Of a stretch of DNA of 64,000 bases, positions 50,359 to 58,914 are shown piece by piece. The stretch covers positions 4,548,137-4,612,136 of the forward strand of contig AP025252.1 of NCBI GenBank assembly GCA_016865505.2. The letters run 5' to 3'. This DNA is from Bryobacterales bacterium F-183 (GTDB lineage: Bacteria; Acidobacteriota; Terriglobia; Bryobacterales; Bryobacteraceae). Within the stretch, counting starts at the first letter, position 1. Each line of letters starts with the position of its first letter. The notes beneath the pieces are model-generated. The model saw only the letters and a list, made by a program, of their open reading frames with translations. It was not told the origin of the DNA and did not search any database. The translations under genes were made by a program, and so were the position numbers.

Positions 50359-52998
50359 ATGGCATCGAACAACTCCTTTGGCGCCGAAGCCACGCTGCAA
50401 GCTGGTGGCCAATCCTATCGCATCTATAGTCTCAAAGCGCTCGAAAAGGCCGGGTACAACATCTCCCGCCTGCCGTACTCGATCCGCATCCTTCTAGAAA
50501 ACCTGCTGCGCTTCGAAGACGAAGCGACCGTCAAGAAGGCGGACATTGAATACATCGCGAAGTGGGACACCTCCGCCGCTCCGCAGGAAATCAACTATCG
50601 CCCCGCGCGCGTGGTCCTGCAGGACTTTACTGGCGTACCCTGCGTGGTTGACCTCGCCGCTATGCGCGACGCCTTGCAGAAGCTCGGCGCCGACCCCACC
50701 AAGGCCAACCCGCTCATCCCCTGCGACCTGGTGATCGACCATTCGGTGCAGGTAGACCACTTTGCCGGCAAGGATTCGTTCGACCTGAACATGGTGCTCG
50801 AATACCAACGCAACCGCGAGCGCTACGCGCTACTGCGCTGGGCACAGACGGCTTTCAAGAATTTCCGCGCCGTGCCTCCGGGTACGGGTATTGTGCACCA
50901 GGTCAACCTCGAGTACCTCGCTTCGGTCGTGTTCAATGCGGATGGCGTGGCGTATCCCGATACCTGCGTGGGTACGGACTCGCACACGACGATGATCAAC
51001 GGCATCGGCGTTGTGGGTTGGGGTGTCGGCGGTATCGAAGCAGAGGCCTGTATGCTGGGCCAGCCCATGTCGATGCTGCTGCCTCCCGTGGTCGGCTTCA
51101 AGCTGAAGGGCAAGTTGCCAGAAGGTGCTACCGCTACCGATTTGGTGTTGACCGTCACGCAGATGTTGCGCGCCAAAGGCGTGGTCGGCAAGTTTGTGGA
51201 GTTTTATGGCGATGGCGTTGCGGCGCTGAGCTTGGCGGATCGCGCGACGATCGCCAACATGGCTCCGGAATACGGCGCCACGATTGGGTTCTTCCCGGTG
51301 GATGAGAAGTCGCTCGACTACCTGCGCTTGTCGAATCGTAGTGAAGATCAGATCGCGCTGGTGGAAGCGTACTCGAAGGAGCAGGGCTTGTTCCTGCTGC
51401 CCGACTCGCCGGACCCTGTGTACAACGACACGTTGGAACTCGAGTTGTCCACCGTCGTACCGTCGCTCGCCGGACCCAAGCGGCCTCAGGATCGTTTGGA
51501 ACTGCCGCAAGTGCAGGGCAACTTTGCCAAACTGCTCAACGGCGAAGCGCCGAAGGCTGCGGAGTACGAACCCGGCAACACGTTGAAGGACGGTTCGGTG
51601 GTAATCGCGGCGATCACGAGCTGTACCAACACCTCGAATCCTTCGGTGATGATCGCTGCTGGACTTGTGGCCAAGAAGGCGGCGGAAAAGGGCCTGACGC
51701 GCAAGCCCTGGGTGAAGACCAGCCTCGCGCCGGGGTCCAAGGTGGTGATGGATTACTACAAGGCTGCCGGACTGGTGGAGCCTCTCGAAGAGTTGGGCTT
51801 CAACCTGGTCGGCTACGGTTGCACGACCTGTATCGGCAACTCGGGTCCGCTGCCCGACGCGATCGCCGATGCGGTGACCAAGGAAAAGCTGGTGGTGGCT
51901 TCGGTCCTGTCCGGCAACCGCAACTTTGAAGGCCGAGTGAACCCGCATGTGCGTGCCAACTACCTGGCTTCGCCGCCGCTGGTGGTGGCGTATGCGATCG
52001 CCGGTACCGTTGATATCGACCTGCAGAAGGATCCGATCGGCAAAGGCAAGGACGGCTCCGATGTTTATTTGAAGGACATCTGGCCGACCACCGCTGAAGT
52101 GGAAGCGGCGGTTGCCTCGTCCGTGAAGCGCGAACAGTTCGCCACTCAATATGCGAGCGTGTTTGAAGGTGATGAACAGTGGCGTTCCATGCCCGTAAAG
52201 ACTGGCGATCAGTTCGAATGGGATGCGACGTCGACGTACATCAAGCGTCCGCCGTACTTCGATGACATGGCCGACCCGACCAAGCCGATTGCCGATTTCA
52301 GCGGCATGAAGGTGCTGGCGTCGCTGGGCGATTCGATCACGACGGACCACATCTCGCCGGCCGGCAACATTTCGAAGACGAGCCCCGCGGGTGCATGGCT
52401 GCAGGAAAAGGGCGTCAAGCCGGTGGACTTCAACAGCTACGGCGCACGGCGTGGGCACGACGATGTGATGGTGCGCGGTACGTTCGCCAACATTCGCTTG
52501 CGCAACCTGATCGCACCGGGTACGGAAGGCGGCTGGTCGACGTACAAGGGCGAGCAGATGTCCATCTACGACGCGTCGCAGAAGCATCAGGCCGACGGTA
52601 CGCCGCTGCTGGTGATCGCGGGCAAGGAGTACGGCTCGGGGTCGTCGCGTGACTGGGCGGCCAAGGGTACGCTGCTGCTGGGTGTGAAGGCGGTGATTGC
52701 GGAAAGCTATGAGCGCATCCACCGTTCGAACCTGGTTGGTATGGGTGTGTTGCCGTGTCAGTTCCTGCCGGGCGAGAGTCGCGAGACTTTGGGGCTGACG
52801 GGGAATGAGACGTACGACTTTACGGGCGTGTCGGACGCGGTGGCAAAGGGCGGTAAGGCGACTGTGACTGCGACGGCGGAAGACGGCAGCAAGAAGACGT
52901 TCCAGGTGCAGGTACGAGTGGATACGCCGCAGGAAGCGGAGTACTACCGTAGCGGTGGGATTCTGCCGTATGTGCTGCGTCAGGTGGCTGCGCGGTAA
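50359..52998 (+). CDS. acnA: Aconitate hydratase A
   Basis: This 879-residue enzyme isomerises citrate to isocitrate. The N-terminal and 4Fe-4S domains show [57 protein letters not shown] and the cluster cysteines in [18 protein letters not shown] and [14 protein letters not shown]. The swivel domain has [30 protein letters not shown] and [20 protein letters not shown]. All are canonical for the AcnA/IRP1 branch. All seven Gly-Thr dipeptides use GGT followed by an AC codon. A TACACT lies 12 nt before the ATG. Confidence 0.97.
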   Translation: MASNNSFGAEATLQAGGQSYRIYSLKALEKAGYNISRLPYSIRILLENLLRFEDEATVKKADIEYIAKWDTSAAPQEINYRPARVVLQDFTGVPCVVDLAAMRDALQKLGADPTKANPLIPCDLVIDHSVQVDHFAGKDSFDLNMVLEYQRNRERYALLRWAQTAFKNFRAVPPGTGIVHQVNLEYLASVVFNADGVAYPDTCVGTDSHTTMINGIGVVGWGVGGIEAEACMLGQPMSMLLPPVVGFKLKGKLPEGATATDLVLTVTQMLRAKGVVGKFVEFYGDGVAALSLADRATIANMAPEYGATIGFFPVDEKSLDYLRLSNRSEDQIALVEAYSKEQGLFLLPDSPDPVYNDTLELELSTVVPSLAGPKRPQDRLELPQVQGNFAKLLNGEAPKAAEYEPGNTLKDGSVVIAAITSCTNTSNPSVMIAAGLVAKKAAEKGLTRKPWVKTSLAPGSKVVMDYYKAAGLVEPLEELGFNLVGYGCTTCIGNSGPLPDAIADAVTKEKLVVASVLSGNRNFEGRVNPHVRANYLASPPLVVAYAIAGTVDIDLQKDPIGKGKDGSDVYLKDIWPTTAEVEAAVASSVKREQFATQYASVFEGDEQWRSMPVKTGDQFEWDATSTYIKRPPYFDDMADPTKPIADFSGMKVLASLGDSITTDHISPAGNISKTSPAGAWLQEKGVKPVDFNSYGARRGHDDVMVRGTFANIRLRNLIAPGTEGGWSTYKGEQMSIYDASQKHQADGTPLLVIAGKEYGSGSSRDWAAKGTLLLGVKAVIAESYERIHRSNLVGMGVLPCQFLPGESRETLGLTGNETYDFTGVSDAVAKGGKATVTATAEDGSKKTFQVQVRVDTPQEAEYYRSGGILPYVLRQVAAR

Positions 52999-53010
52999 GA
53001 TTAGGCACTC

Positions 53011-53047
53011 AGCGAAGCCCCTGCTCACAATGGCCAGAGGCTTCGCT
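53011..53047. terminator. Hairpin between convergent acnA and PIN genes
   Basis: AGCGAAGCC (53011-53019) pairs with GGCTTCGCT (53039-53047), and CTG/CAG may extend the stem past one mismatch. There is no T-tract on either side, so termination is a guess; its place between two convergent stops (52998 and 53053) is the main support. Confidence 0.45.
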
Positions 53048-53052
53048 GTCTG

Positions 53053-53544
53053 CTATTCGGGTAGCCGCGTTCGCAACGCGGTAAGAAATTCAAGCGGGTC
53101 GATTACCTTCACGCCTGGCGCAAGCTGGCGAAAAGTCTCACCGACGTCATTTATCGCCTCTGAAACTCCGTCCAGCAGGTCCCGGTCCCAGGTGACAAGA
53201 TAGTCGGCGTTGGCCTCGATCGCCAGATTGAGATACGGCTCATCCTTTGGATCGCGGGGGAGCCGGATGTGCGGCTGTGGATCAGCCACGACGTCACAAA
53301 ACGACGCGAGCTTTCTCAAAATCCTCGCGATTGAGAGTTCATTCAAACTGGGGAATTTCCGCTGCAGCTCGGGACGCAGAAGGACTGAGGCAACTTCCTG
53401 GATGATCGATGGGCAGATGATGAGCCGGAACTCTCCAGCCTCGGCGGCAGAAAGACAGGCGCCCGAGGGGCCCTCCTTTCTGGCGAATCCTTGCAGGAAG
53501 ATCATGCAATCCAGAACGGCTTTTGGATTCGGAGTTGAGCTCAC
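53053..53544 (-). CDS. PIN-domain toxin of a putative toxin-antitoxin pair
   Basis: The 163-residue protein matches the PIN family annotated as putative TA toxin: KAVLDCMIFLQGFARKEGPS, SIIQEVASVLLRPELQRKFP, LPRDPKDEPYLNLAIEANAD and YLVTWDRDLLDG. Acidic residues in LDC, QEV, DEP and WDRD make up the magnesium-binding nuclease site. It should cleave RNA when free. The start overlaps the antitoxin gene by 4 bp. Confidence 0.9.
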   Translation of the reverse strand: MSSTPNPKAVLDCMIFLQGFARKEGPSGACLSAAEAGEFRLIICPSIIQEVASVLLRPELQRKFPSLNELSIARILRKLASFCDVVADPQPHIRLPRDPKDEPYLNLAIEANADYLVTWDRDLLDGVSEAINDVGETFRQLAPGVKVIDPLEFLTALRTRLPE

Positions 53545-53786
53545 CGGCTTGCGGCGGCTCGACGCGCATCCTGAAACAAGTTGTCCAGTTCCTTTTCCGT
53601 CATGCCGCTAGAGACGACCTCAGTTCGGAAATCGAGCAATAGATCATCCAGTCCGACAGACGCCTGCTCCAACGCCCGGGTGACGATCGTCCGAATCAAC
53701 TCACTTGGCTCCACCCCAGCGGTTCGCGCCTGAGCCTCAAGCGCCGGGACGCAACTGTCGGGAATCGGAACATTGAAGTTGGTCAT
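53541..53786 (-). CDS. Antitoxin-like protein partnered with the PIN gene
   Basis: ATG at 53786, with AGGAG 8 nt upstream, gives 81 residues. The N-terminal MTNFNVPIPDSCVPALEAQA looks like a ribbon-helix-helix DNA-binding segment, VEPSELIRTIVTRALEQASV is its long helix, and the C-terminal LLLDFRTEVVSSGMTEKELD probably wraps the toxin. An in-frame ATG at 53792 has too short a spacer to the Shine-Dalgarno. It precedes the PIN toxin in a 4-bp overlap. Confidence 0.82.
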   Translation of the reverse strand: MTNFNVPIPDSCVPALEAQARTAGVEPSELIRTIVTRALEQASVGLDDLLLDFRTEVVSSGMTEKELDNLFQDARRAAASR

Positions 53787-53863
53787 GCCCATAACTCCTA
53801 TTATCGTTACGAAATGTGGGTAGCGGGCCAATCGGCGTCCGGTGCCTCCGATACACTGAAAAC

Positions 53864-54256
53864 TTGGACGCCTTACTTACTGCTGCGCTCGTCGCCCGGC
53901 AACATGCTCAGGCCAGGTTCTCTGGATTTCTTGTCGGGGCTGCTTTAGAACACTCTTCGGGACGCGTGTTTACCGGATGTAATGTCGAAAATGCCAGCTA
54001 TGGACTCACCATCTGCGCCGAACGCGTGGCTGTTTTTAAGGCCATTTCTGAGGGGTTCGCCTCCGGGTTCCGGAGGATTGCGATTGCTGCCGATGGTCCT
54101 AAGTTGACGCCGCCTTGCGGGGCTTGCCGGCAGATTCTTTGGGAGTTTTGCAAGAATTTTGAGGTCATCCTGGTGAATCCTAAGGGGGAGACGCGGAGTT
54201 GGACGATGTCGGAATTGCTGCCGGAGGCCTTTGATGCGGATAATCTTAGCGCTTAG
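53864..54256 (+). CDS. cdd: Cytidine deaminase
   Basis: A start at TTG 53864 gives 130 residues, the size of tetrameric cytidine deaminases. Motifs in order: GFLVGAALEHSSGRVFTGCN, NASYGLTICAERVAVFKA (zinc Cys and catalytic Glu) and TPPCGACRQILWEF (the other two zinc Cys). It deaminates cytidine to uridine in pyrimidine salvage. TACACT at 53852-53857 is 6 nt upstream of that TTG; a GTG at 53816 is the other candidate and would add 16 residues across the likely promoter. It overlaps the next gene by 26 bp. Confidence 0.9.
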   Translation: MDALLTAALVARQHAQARFSGFLVGAALEHSSGRVFTGCNVENASYGLTICAERVAVFKAISEGFASGFRRIAIAADGPKLTPPCGACRQILWEFCKNFEVILVNPKGETRSWTMSELLPEAFDADNLSA

Positions 54257-55622
54257 TCTGATCGTCCTTCTGCCTTTATGCGCTGCCGAGCGCGTGGATG
54301 CCATTTGGAGCGCCGGCTATGTCGTACCCGTCGATGCGTCGGGCCGGGTGATCGAGAACGGTGCGGTGGCTGTCAAAGGGCAGACGATTGTCGCCGTTGG
54401 TACGCGGGCGGAGATCGATGGGAAGTACACGGCTAAGGTACGGCTGGATAAGCCCAACGCGATCCTCATGCCGGGCTTTATCGATACGCATACTCATGCC
54501 GCGATGGTGTTGTTCCGAGGTATCGCGGATGATCGCAAGCTGCAGGACTGGCTCGAAAACTTTATCTTTCCGGCTGAGGCTCGGAATGTGAATGAGGAGT
54601 TCGTGCGTTGGGGTACGCGGATGGCCTGTCTGGAGATGGTGCTGGCGGGTACAACGACGTACACGGACATGTACTACTTTGAGGACGCCGTAGCGGAGGA
54701 GACCAAGGCGGCGGGCCTGCGAGGTGTGTTGGGGCAGACGGTGATTGGTTTTCCCGCGCCCGATTACAAGACTCCGGCCGCGGCTTTGGCCGGGGCGGAG
54801 AAGTACATTGCGCGATTCAAGGACGATCCGCTGATTGTGCCTGCGCTGGCGCCGCATGCGGTGTACACGGTGGCCGACGATGTCCTGCAGCAGACGCGTG
54901 CGCTGGCCAATCGTACGGGCGCACCGGTGCTGATTCATCTGTCCGAAACCAAGCGCGAGAACGATGATGAGATGAAGAAGCGGGGGAAGTCCCCGACGCA
55001 GATTCTGGACGGGCTGAAGTTCTTCGAAGGCGGCCGGACCTTGGGTGCGCATGGGGTCTGGCTGGACGATGCGGACATCGCGACGTTGGCCAAGCGTAAG
55101 GTGGGGTTGGCGCACTGTCCGTCGAGCAATACGAAGTTGGCAAGCGGTGTGGCGCGCGTGGTGGACATCCTGGCAGCGGGCATCGATATGGGCCTGGGTA
55201 CGGACGGATTTGCGGGGTCCAATAACGACGCGACGTTGATGGAAGAGATGGACCTTGCGGGTAAGTTGCAGAAGGTCACGCGGCTGGATGCGACCGCGCT
55301 CAACGCCCGGCAGATTGTCGAAATGGCGACCATCATGGGCGCCCGCGCGCTGGGGATCGACAAGATCACCGGGTCGCTCGAGGCAGGGAAGAGGGCGGAC
55401 ATGATCACGATATCGCTCGATGCGCCTCGCGCCACACCGATGTACAACGTGTACTCGCAGATCGTTTATGCTTTGAAGGGTTCGGACGTTCGCGATGTGA
55501 TGGTGAACGGACGGCAGATTGTGAAGGACCGTAAGGTGTTGACTTTGAACGAATCCGCCGTGGTGGCAAAAGCCAAGGAATACAAACAGCGGATTCTGGC
55601 ATCTTTAAAGGAGAAGCAGTAA
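54231..55622 (+). CDS. Exported amidohydrolase, SAH/MTA or chlorohydrolase deaminase type
   Basis: The 463-residue protein has a signal peptide (MRIILALSLIVLLPLCAA) then an amidohydrolase metallo-barrel: ILMPGFIDTHTHAAMVLFRG with the HxH metal pair, SETKRENDD on the other side, GAHGVWLDDADIATLAK, VGLAHCPSSNTKLASGVAR and MGLGTDGFAGSNNDATLMEE. This fits the subgroup that deaminates nucleoside-type substrates (MtaD/TrzN-like). Export is unusual for that subgroup. The overlap with cytidine deaminase suggests a nucleoside salvage unit. The start is TTG 54231 or ATG 54234. Confidence 0.9.
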   Translation: MMRIILALSLIVLLPLCAAERVDAIWSAGYVVPVDASGRVIENGAVAVKGQTIVAVGTRAEIDGKYTAKVRLDKPNAILMPGFIDTHTHAAMVLFRGIADDRKLQDWLENFIFPAEARNVNEEFVRWGTRMACLEMVLAGTTTYTDMYYFEDAVAEETKAAGLRGVLGQTVIGFPAPDYKTPAAALAGAEKYIARFKDDPLIVPALAPHAVYTVADDVLQQTRALANRTGAPVLIHLSETKRENDDEMKKRGKSPTQILDGLKFFEGGRTLGAHGVWLDDADIATLAKRKVGLAHCPSSNTKLASGVARVVDILAAGIDMGLGTDGFAGSNNDATLMEEMDLAGKLQKVTRLDATALNARQIVEMATIMGARALGIDKITGSLEAGKRADMITISLDAPRATPMYNVYSQIVYALKGSDVRDVMVNGRQIVKDRKVLTLNESAVVAKAKEYKQRILASLKEKQ

Positions 55623-55628
55623 ATCATC

Positions 55629-56285
55629 ATGATCAAACAACTGATGCTGGCCATGACCGCCGCCGCCGGGCTGTCTGCCGCCGCTACTCCCGAGTTTCCC
55701 GATCCGGCGATCGACGTGAAACCTCGCGGTCCTGCCAAGCAGACCGCCGTGCTCGCCGGAGGCTGCTTCTGGTGTACGGAAGCGGTATTCGAAATTATGG
55801 AAGGCGTGGATGACGTGGTGTCCGGATACTCTGGCGGCACCAAGGAAACCGCCAAGTACGACATTGTGTCGACGGGCCGTACAGGGCACGCCGAGGCGAT
55901 TATCATCACCTTCGACCCTACCAAGACGTCCTACGGCCAGTTGCTGAAGATCTTCTTCAGCGTGGCGCATGACCCGACCACGTTGAACCGCCAGGGTGCC
56001 GACGTCGGACCGCAGTACCGCAGCGCGATCTTCTATGTCGACGATGAGCAGAAGCAGGTGGCCGAGGCGTACATCAAGCAGTTGAATGATGCGGGTGTGT
56101 TCAAGAAGCCGATCGTCACTCAGGTGGCCAAGCTCGACAAGTTCTACTCGGCCGAGGCGTACCACCAGGACTACGCGCGGGCGAATCCGTCCCAGCCGTA
56201 CATCGTCGGAGTGTCTGACCCGAAGGTCGAAAAGCTGAAGAAGTTGTACCCCGGCTGCGTTCGCAAAAAGCCAAAGAAGTCGTAA
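55629..56285 (+). CDS. msrA: Exported peptide methionine (S)-S-oxide reductase
   Basis: MsrA repairs S-sulfoxides of methionine. The 218-residue protein has a signal peptide (MIKQLMLAMTAAAGLSAAA) and the reactive motif TAVLAGGCFWCTEAVFEIME, then VSGYSGGTKETAKYDIVSTG, VFFDPTK-like ITFDPTKTSYGQLLKIFFSV and HDPTTLNRQGADVGPQYRSA. The first Cys of GCFWC is catalytic. The periplasmic location suits repair of exported proteins, in line with the exported peroxiredoxin at 5679. It is 6 bp behind the amidohydrolase gene and has a terminator after it. Confidence 0.95.
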   Translation: MIKQLMLAMTAAAGLSAAATPEFPDPAIDVKPRGPAKQTAVLAGGCFWCTEAVFEIMEGVDDVVSGYSGGTKETAKYDIVSTGRTGHAEAIIITFDPTKTSYGQLLKIFFSVAHDPTTLNRQGADVGPQYRSAIFYVDDEQKQVAEAYIKQLNDAGVFKKPIVTQVAKLDKFYSAEAYHQDYARANPSQPYIVGVSDPKVEKLKKLYPGCVRKKPKKS

Positions 56286-56292
56286 TCCACCA

Positions 56293-56316
56293 GGGGTGGT
56301 GGTTTTCAGCCACCCC
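56293..56316 (+). terminator. Probable terminator after msrA
   Basis: GGGGTGG (56293-56299) pairs with CCACCCC (56310-56316) around a 10-nt loop with TTTT. The following bases are T- and C-rich (TTCCCTCCCATTTTCC), not a clean T-run. Confidence 0.6.
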
Positions 56317-56330
56317 TTCCCTCCCATTTT

Positions 56331-56358
56331 CCTTTTGTAATCATCGGCTTACAAAAGG
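56331..56358 (+). repeat. Perfect 10-bp inverted repeat upstream of the FecR gene
   Basis: CCTTTTGTAA (56331-56340) and TTACAAAAGG (56349-56358) enclose TCATCGGC. There is no T-run after it, so it is more like an operator than a terminator. It lies between the msrA terminator and the 5' hairpin of the FecR gene, where its promoter must be. Confidence 0.5.
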
Positions 56359-56368
56359 CCATCAAAGT

Positions 56369-56399
56369 GCAACCTTTCCATGTGAAGACTGGAGGTTGC
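56369..56399 (+). promoter_or_regulatory. Hairpin that covers the ribosome binding site of the FecR gene
   Basis: GCAACCT (56369-56375) pairs perfectly with AGGTTGC (56393-56399); two more pairs, CC (56378-56379) with GG (56391-56392), close the inner part past a TT bulge. The right strand contains the whole GGAGG (56391-56395) that lies 7 nt before the ATG at 56403. In mRNA the ribosome binding site would be hidden. Folding energy was not computed. Confidence 0.6.
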
Positions 56400-56402
56400 A
56401 CC

Positions 56403-58784
56403 ATGAGAGTGTCCCCAACAATTCGCAATCTGAGCGTGGCAACGGCGGTACTGTCGGTTGCTGCGGCAGGACTTTTGCTGGCGCAGCAGCAACAGCCGGA
56501 ACCGTACTACGGCGACCAGCAGCAGACGCCGACGTTTGACGACAACGAACCGGGGCGCGGCGTTGCTCGCATTAGCCTGACCAACGGCGAAGTGAACTTC
56601 AAGCGCGGCGACACCAACGATGTGGTGGCCGCGCAGATCAATGCTCCTCTCATGGCCGGCGACAGCCTTTTGACAGGTCCCGGGGCTCGCGCCGAAATCC
56701 AGTTTGACTCCGCCAACGCGCTGCGTATGTCGAGCGCCACCGAAGTCCGCATGAGCGAACTCGAATGGCAGCGGTACATGGTGCAGTTGGCTGGCGGTAC
56801 GATGACGTTCCGCACATTGCGGAATAGCGATGCGCAGATTGAAATCAACACGCCCGCGGTGGCCATCCGGCCGATGAAGAAGGGCGAGTACCGCATCTCG
56901 GTGTACGAGGACGGCACGACGGAGATCACGGTGCGGTCCGGCGAGGTGGAGATCTTTACGCCTCGCGGGTCCGAACGGCTGAAGAGCGGCAAGAAGATGC
57001 TGGCGCGGATGGCGCAGGGTGGCGACCCGGAGTTCCAGGTTGCCTCCGCTCCGGCGCGCGATGAGTTCGACATGTGGAACCAGGATCGCGACCGGTATTT
57101 GGAGCGGTCTCAGTCCTACGGGCAGGTAAGCCCGGACGTGTACGGCACCGAAGATCTGGACGCGAACGGCACGTGGCAGAATTCGCCGCAGTACGGCAAT
57201 GTATGGGTTCCGAATGGTGTGGGTCCGGACTGGGCGCCGTATCAGGATGGCCGTTGGGTCTACTACGACTACTATGGCTGGACCTGGGTCAGCAACGATC
57301 CTTGGGGTTGGGCGCCGTACCACTACGGGCGCTGGTACAACGATCCGTCGTTGGGCTGGGCCTGGTGGCCTGGGCAGCGCACGGGGCGGCACTTCTGGCG
57401 TCCTGCGTATGTGTCCTTCTTTGGTTGGGGCAATCGGGGCGGCTTTAACCTGAACATCGGGTTTGGATTCGGCAACGTGGGTTGGGTGCCGCTTGCTCCT
57501 TATGAGCCTTGCTACGGCTGGTGGGGACGCAAACGGTACAACAGCTGGGGCAACGGCCGGTTCTACAACAACACGATGATCGTGAACAACATCAACGTGG
57601 TGAATGTGTACCGCAATGCACGGGCCCGCAATGGCATCACCAGCGTGGCGGCGGGAGACTTTGGCCGCAACCGGGTGTACGCCGGCAACATCGTGCGCGG
57701 ACGGTTCGACGATTATCGCGGCGCGGGGGTGGTGCGCGGCAACCTGCCACTGGTTCCGGATCGTGGCGCGAGCCTGCGTTTGAATGATCGCGGGGCGGGA
57801 TCGTTCCGGGGTCGTGGGGCAGAGAATATCCGGTTCGCACAGACGAGGCAGCCTGCGCCGATCAACCGGGTGTCCTTTGAAGATCAGCGCCGGGGTACGC
57901 AGGAGTTGGCGCGACGGTCATTCGGCAACAATGGCGAGGGATTTAGTGGTCGCGGGAATGCGGAGAGTCCACGGTTTGGTGGTAACGCAGAGAGTCCCCG
58001 GTTTGGCGGTGGGAACGCCGAAACACCTCGCGGTGGCGCGACCATCGACAACGGCGGCTGGCGTCGCGGCCGTGGCAACGATGGGGGCAATGGTTTCGAC
58101 CCCAACATCAACGGTCAGGTCCAGCGGAGTTCTCCGGATGGAGAACGGAGCAGCGGCGGTTGGCGTCGGTTCGGCGGGTCCCGGAGTGGGGATTCCGAAT
58201 CGCGGCAGCAGGAGCAGCCTCAGGTGCGGTCTCCGCGGTCTTCTGAAGGATGGGGCCGGTTTGGCGGCAACTCCGGGCGCATGCAGAGTCAGGAACAGCC
58301 GCAACAGCAGCAGCAGCAGCGCGAGATCGACGCCAACAGCAATCGGAACGTCTGGCGGCAGCAGAGGTCCATGGAGCGCACACAGCAGCAGCAGCCGGAC
58401 CAGCCGTCGTTCGATTCGCAGCGGGAGCAGATCCGCATCAGCCCCCCGATCGTGCGGGACCGTTCGTCCGAAGGCCGTAGCAACTCTGGTTTTGGCGGCT
58501 TCGGCGGCTTCGGAGGTCGCGGCAATAACAATGGCGGCGGCGGAGATGCCGAACGGCAGCAGCAACGGGCGCCTCGTATGGAGCGGCCCAACTTTGGCGG
58601 CGGTGGCGGCGAACAGCGTGCACCGCGCATGGAACGGCCGAGCTTTGAAGGTCGCGGCGGTGGAGGCGGGGTGAGTTCGCCTCGCAGCATGGAAAGCCGT
58701 GGCGGCGGCGGTGGCGAATCCGGCCGCGGTGGCGGTGGTGAACGCGGTGGCCGCAGTGGTGGCGGCGGCGGACGCAACCGCTAA
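56403..58784 (+). CDS. FecR-domain exported protein with DUF6600-like and Gly-rich regions
   Basis: ATG at 56403, behind GGAGG, gives 793 residues. A signal peptide (LSVATAVLSVAAAGLLLA) is followed by a FecR-like domain (ARISLTNGEVNFKRGDTND, INAPLMAGDSLLTGPGARAE, RSGEVEIFTPRGSERLKSGK). Residues about 255-390 are aromatic and Gly-rich (DWAPYQDGRWVYYDYYGWTW, WGWAPYHYGRWYNDPSLGWA), the DUF6600 type. From about 470 the protein is disordered: NAESPRFGG repeats, Gln runs and poly-Gly. It is probably a secreted or surface protein; FecR in the wider family senses iron, but no sigma/FecA partners are here. A strong terminator follows. Confidence 0.82.
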   Translation: MRVSPTIRNLSVATAVLSVAAAGLLLAQQQQPEPYYGDQQQTPTFDDNEPGRGVARISLTNGEVNFKRGDTNDVVAAQINAPLMAGDSLLTGPGARAEIQFDSANALRMSSATEVRMSELEWQRYMVQLAGGTMTFRTLRNSDAQIEINTPAVAIRPMKKGEYRISVYEDGTTEITVRSGEVEIFTPRGSERLKSGKKMLARMAQGGDPEFQVASAPARDEFDMWNQDRDRYLERSQSYGQVSPDVYGTEDLDANGTWQNSPQYGNVWVPNGVGPDWAPYQDGRWVYYDYYGWTWVSNDPWGWAPYHYGRWYNDPSLGWAWWPGQRTGRHFWRPAYVSFFGWGNRGGFNLNIGFGFGNVGWVPLAPYEPCYGWWGRKRYNSWGNGRFYNNTMIVNNINVVNVYRNARARNGITSVAAGDFGRNRVYAGNIVRGRFDDYRGAGVVRGNLPLVPDRGASLRLNDRGAGSFRGRGAENIRFAQTRQPAPINRVSFEDQRRGTQELARRSFGNNGEGFSGRGNAESPRFGGNAESPRFGGGNAETPRGGATIDNGGWRRGRGNDGGNGFDPNINGQVQRSSPDGERSSGGWRRFGGSRSGDSESRQQEQPQVRSPRSSEGWGRFGGNSGRMQSQEQPQQQQQQREIDANSNRNVWRQQRSMERTQQQQPDQPSFDSQREQIRISPPIVRDRSSEGRSNSGFGGFGGFGGRGNNNGGGGDAERQQQRAPRMERPNFGGGGGEQRAPRMERPSFEGRGGGGGVSSPRSMESRGGGGGESGRGGGGERGGRSGGGGGRNR
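57957..58037 (+). repeat. In-frame tandem repeat in the FecR gene
   Basis: Three consecutive units encode NAESPRFGG, NAESPRFGGG and NAETPRGG at 57957-57983, 57984-58013 and 58014-58037. The first two differ by synonymous bases, so the duplication is not brand new. Further repeats (RAPRMERP) lie downstream. Confidence 0.7.
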
Positions 58785-58814
58785 CGAACTTTGACTTCTT
58801 TCTTCCCTCAACAA

Positions 58815-58856
58815 GCCCGGATATGGAATGAACACCTCCATATCCGGGCATTTTTT
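58815..58856 (+). terminator. Strong terminator after the FecR gene
   Basis: GCCCGGATATGGA (58815-58827) and TCCATATCCGGGC (58837-58849) form a perfect 13-bp stem with a 9-nt loop, and TTTTTT follows at 58851-58856. An in-frame ATG of the next gene at 58828 lies in the loop, so it cannot be that gene's start. Confidence 0.9.
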
Positions 58857-58914
58857 GTTGCTTGCCGCAAGAAACATCAAGACCGGATGCGGCGGTTCTC
58901 ATAGACTTGTCTTT

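Noticed and set aside
50830-53028. Minus-strand 732-codon open frame antisense to acnA
   Set aside because: It is the mirror of a GC-rich, strongly biased coding gene; the product is Arg/His-rich with no motif, while acnA has every aconitase signature.
57918-58880. Minus-strand 320-codon open frame antisense to the FecR gene
   Set aside because: Ala/Thr-rich mirror of the Gly-rich repeats; it crosses the strong terminator at 58815-58856.
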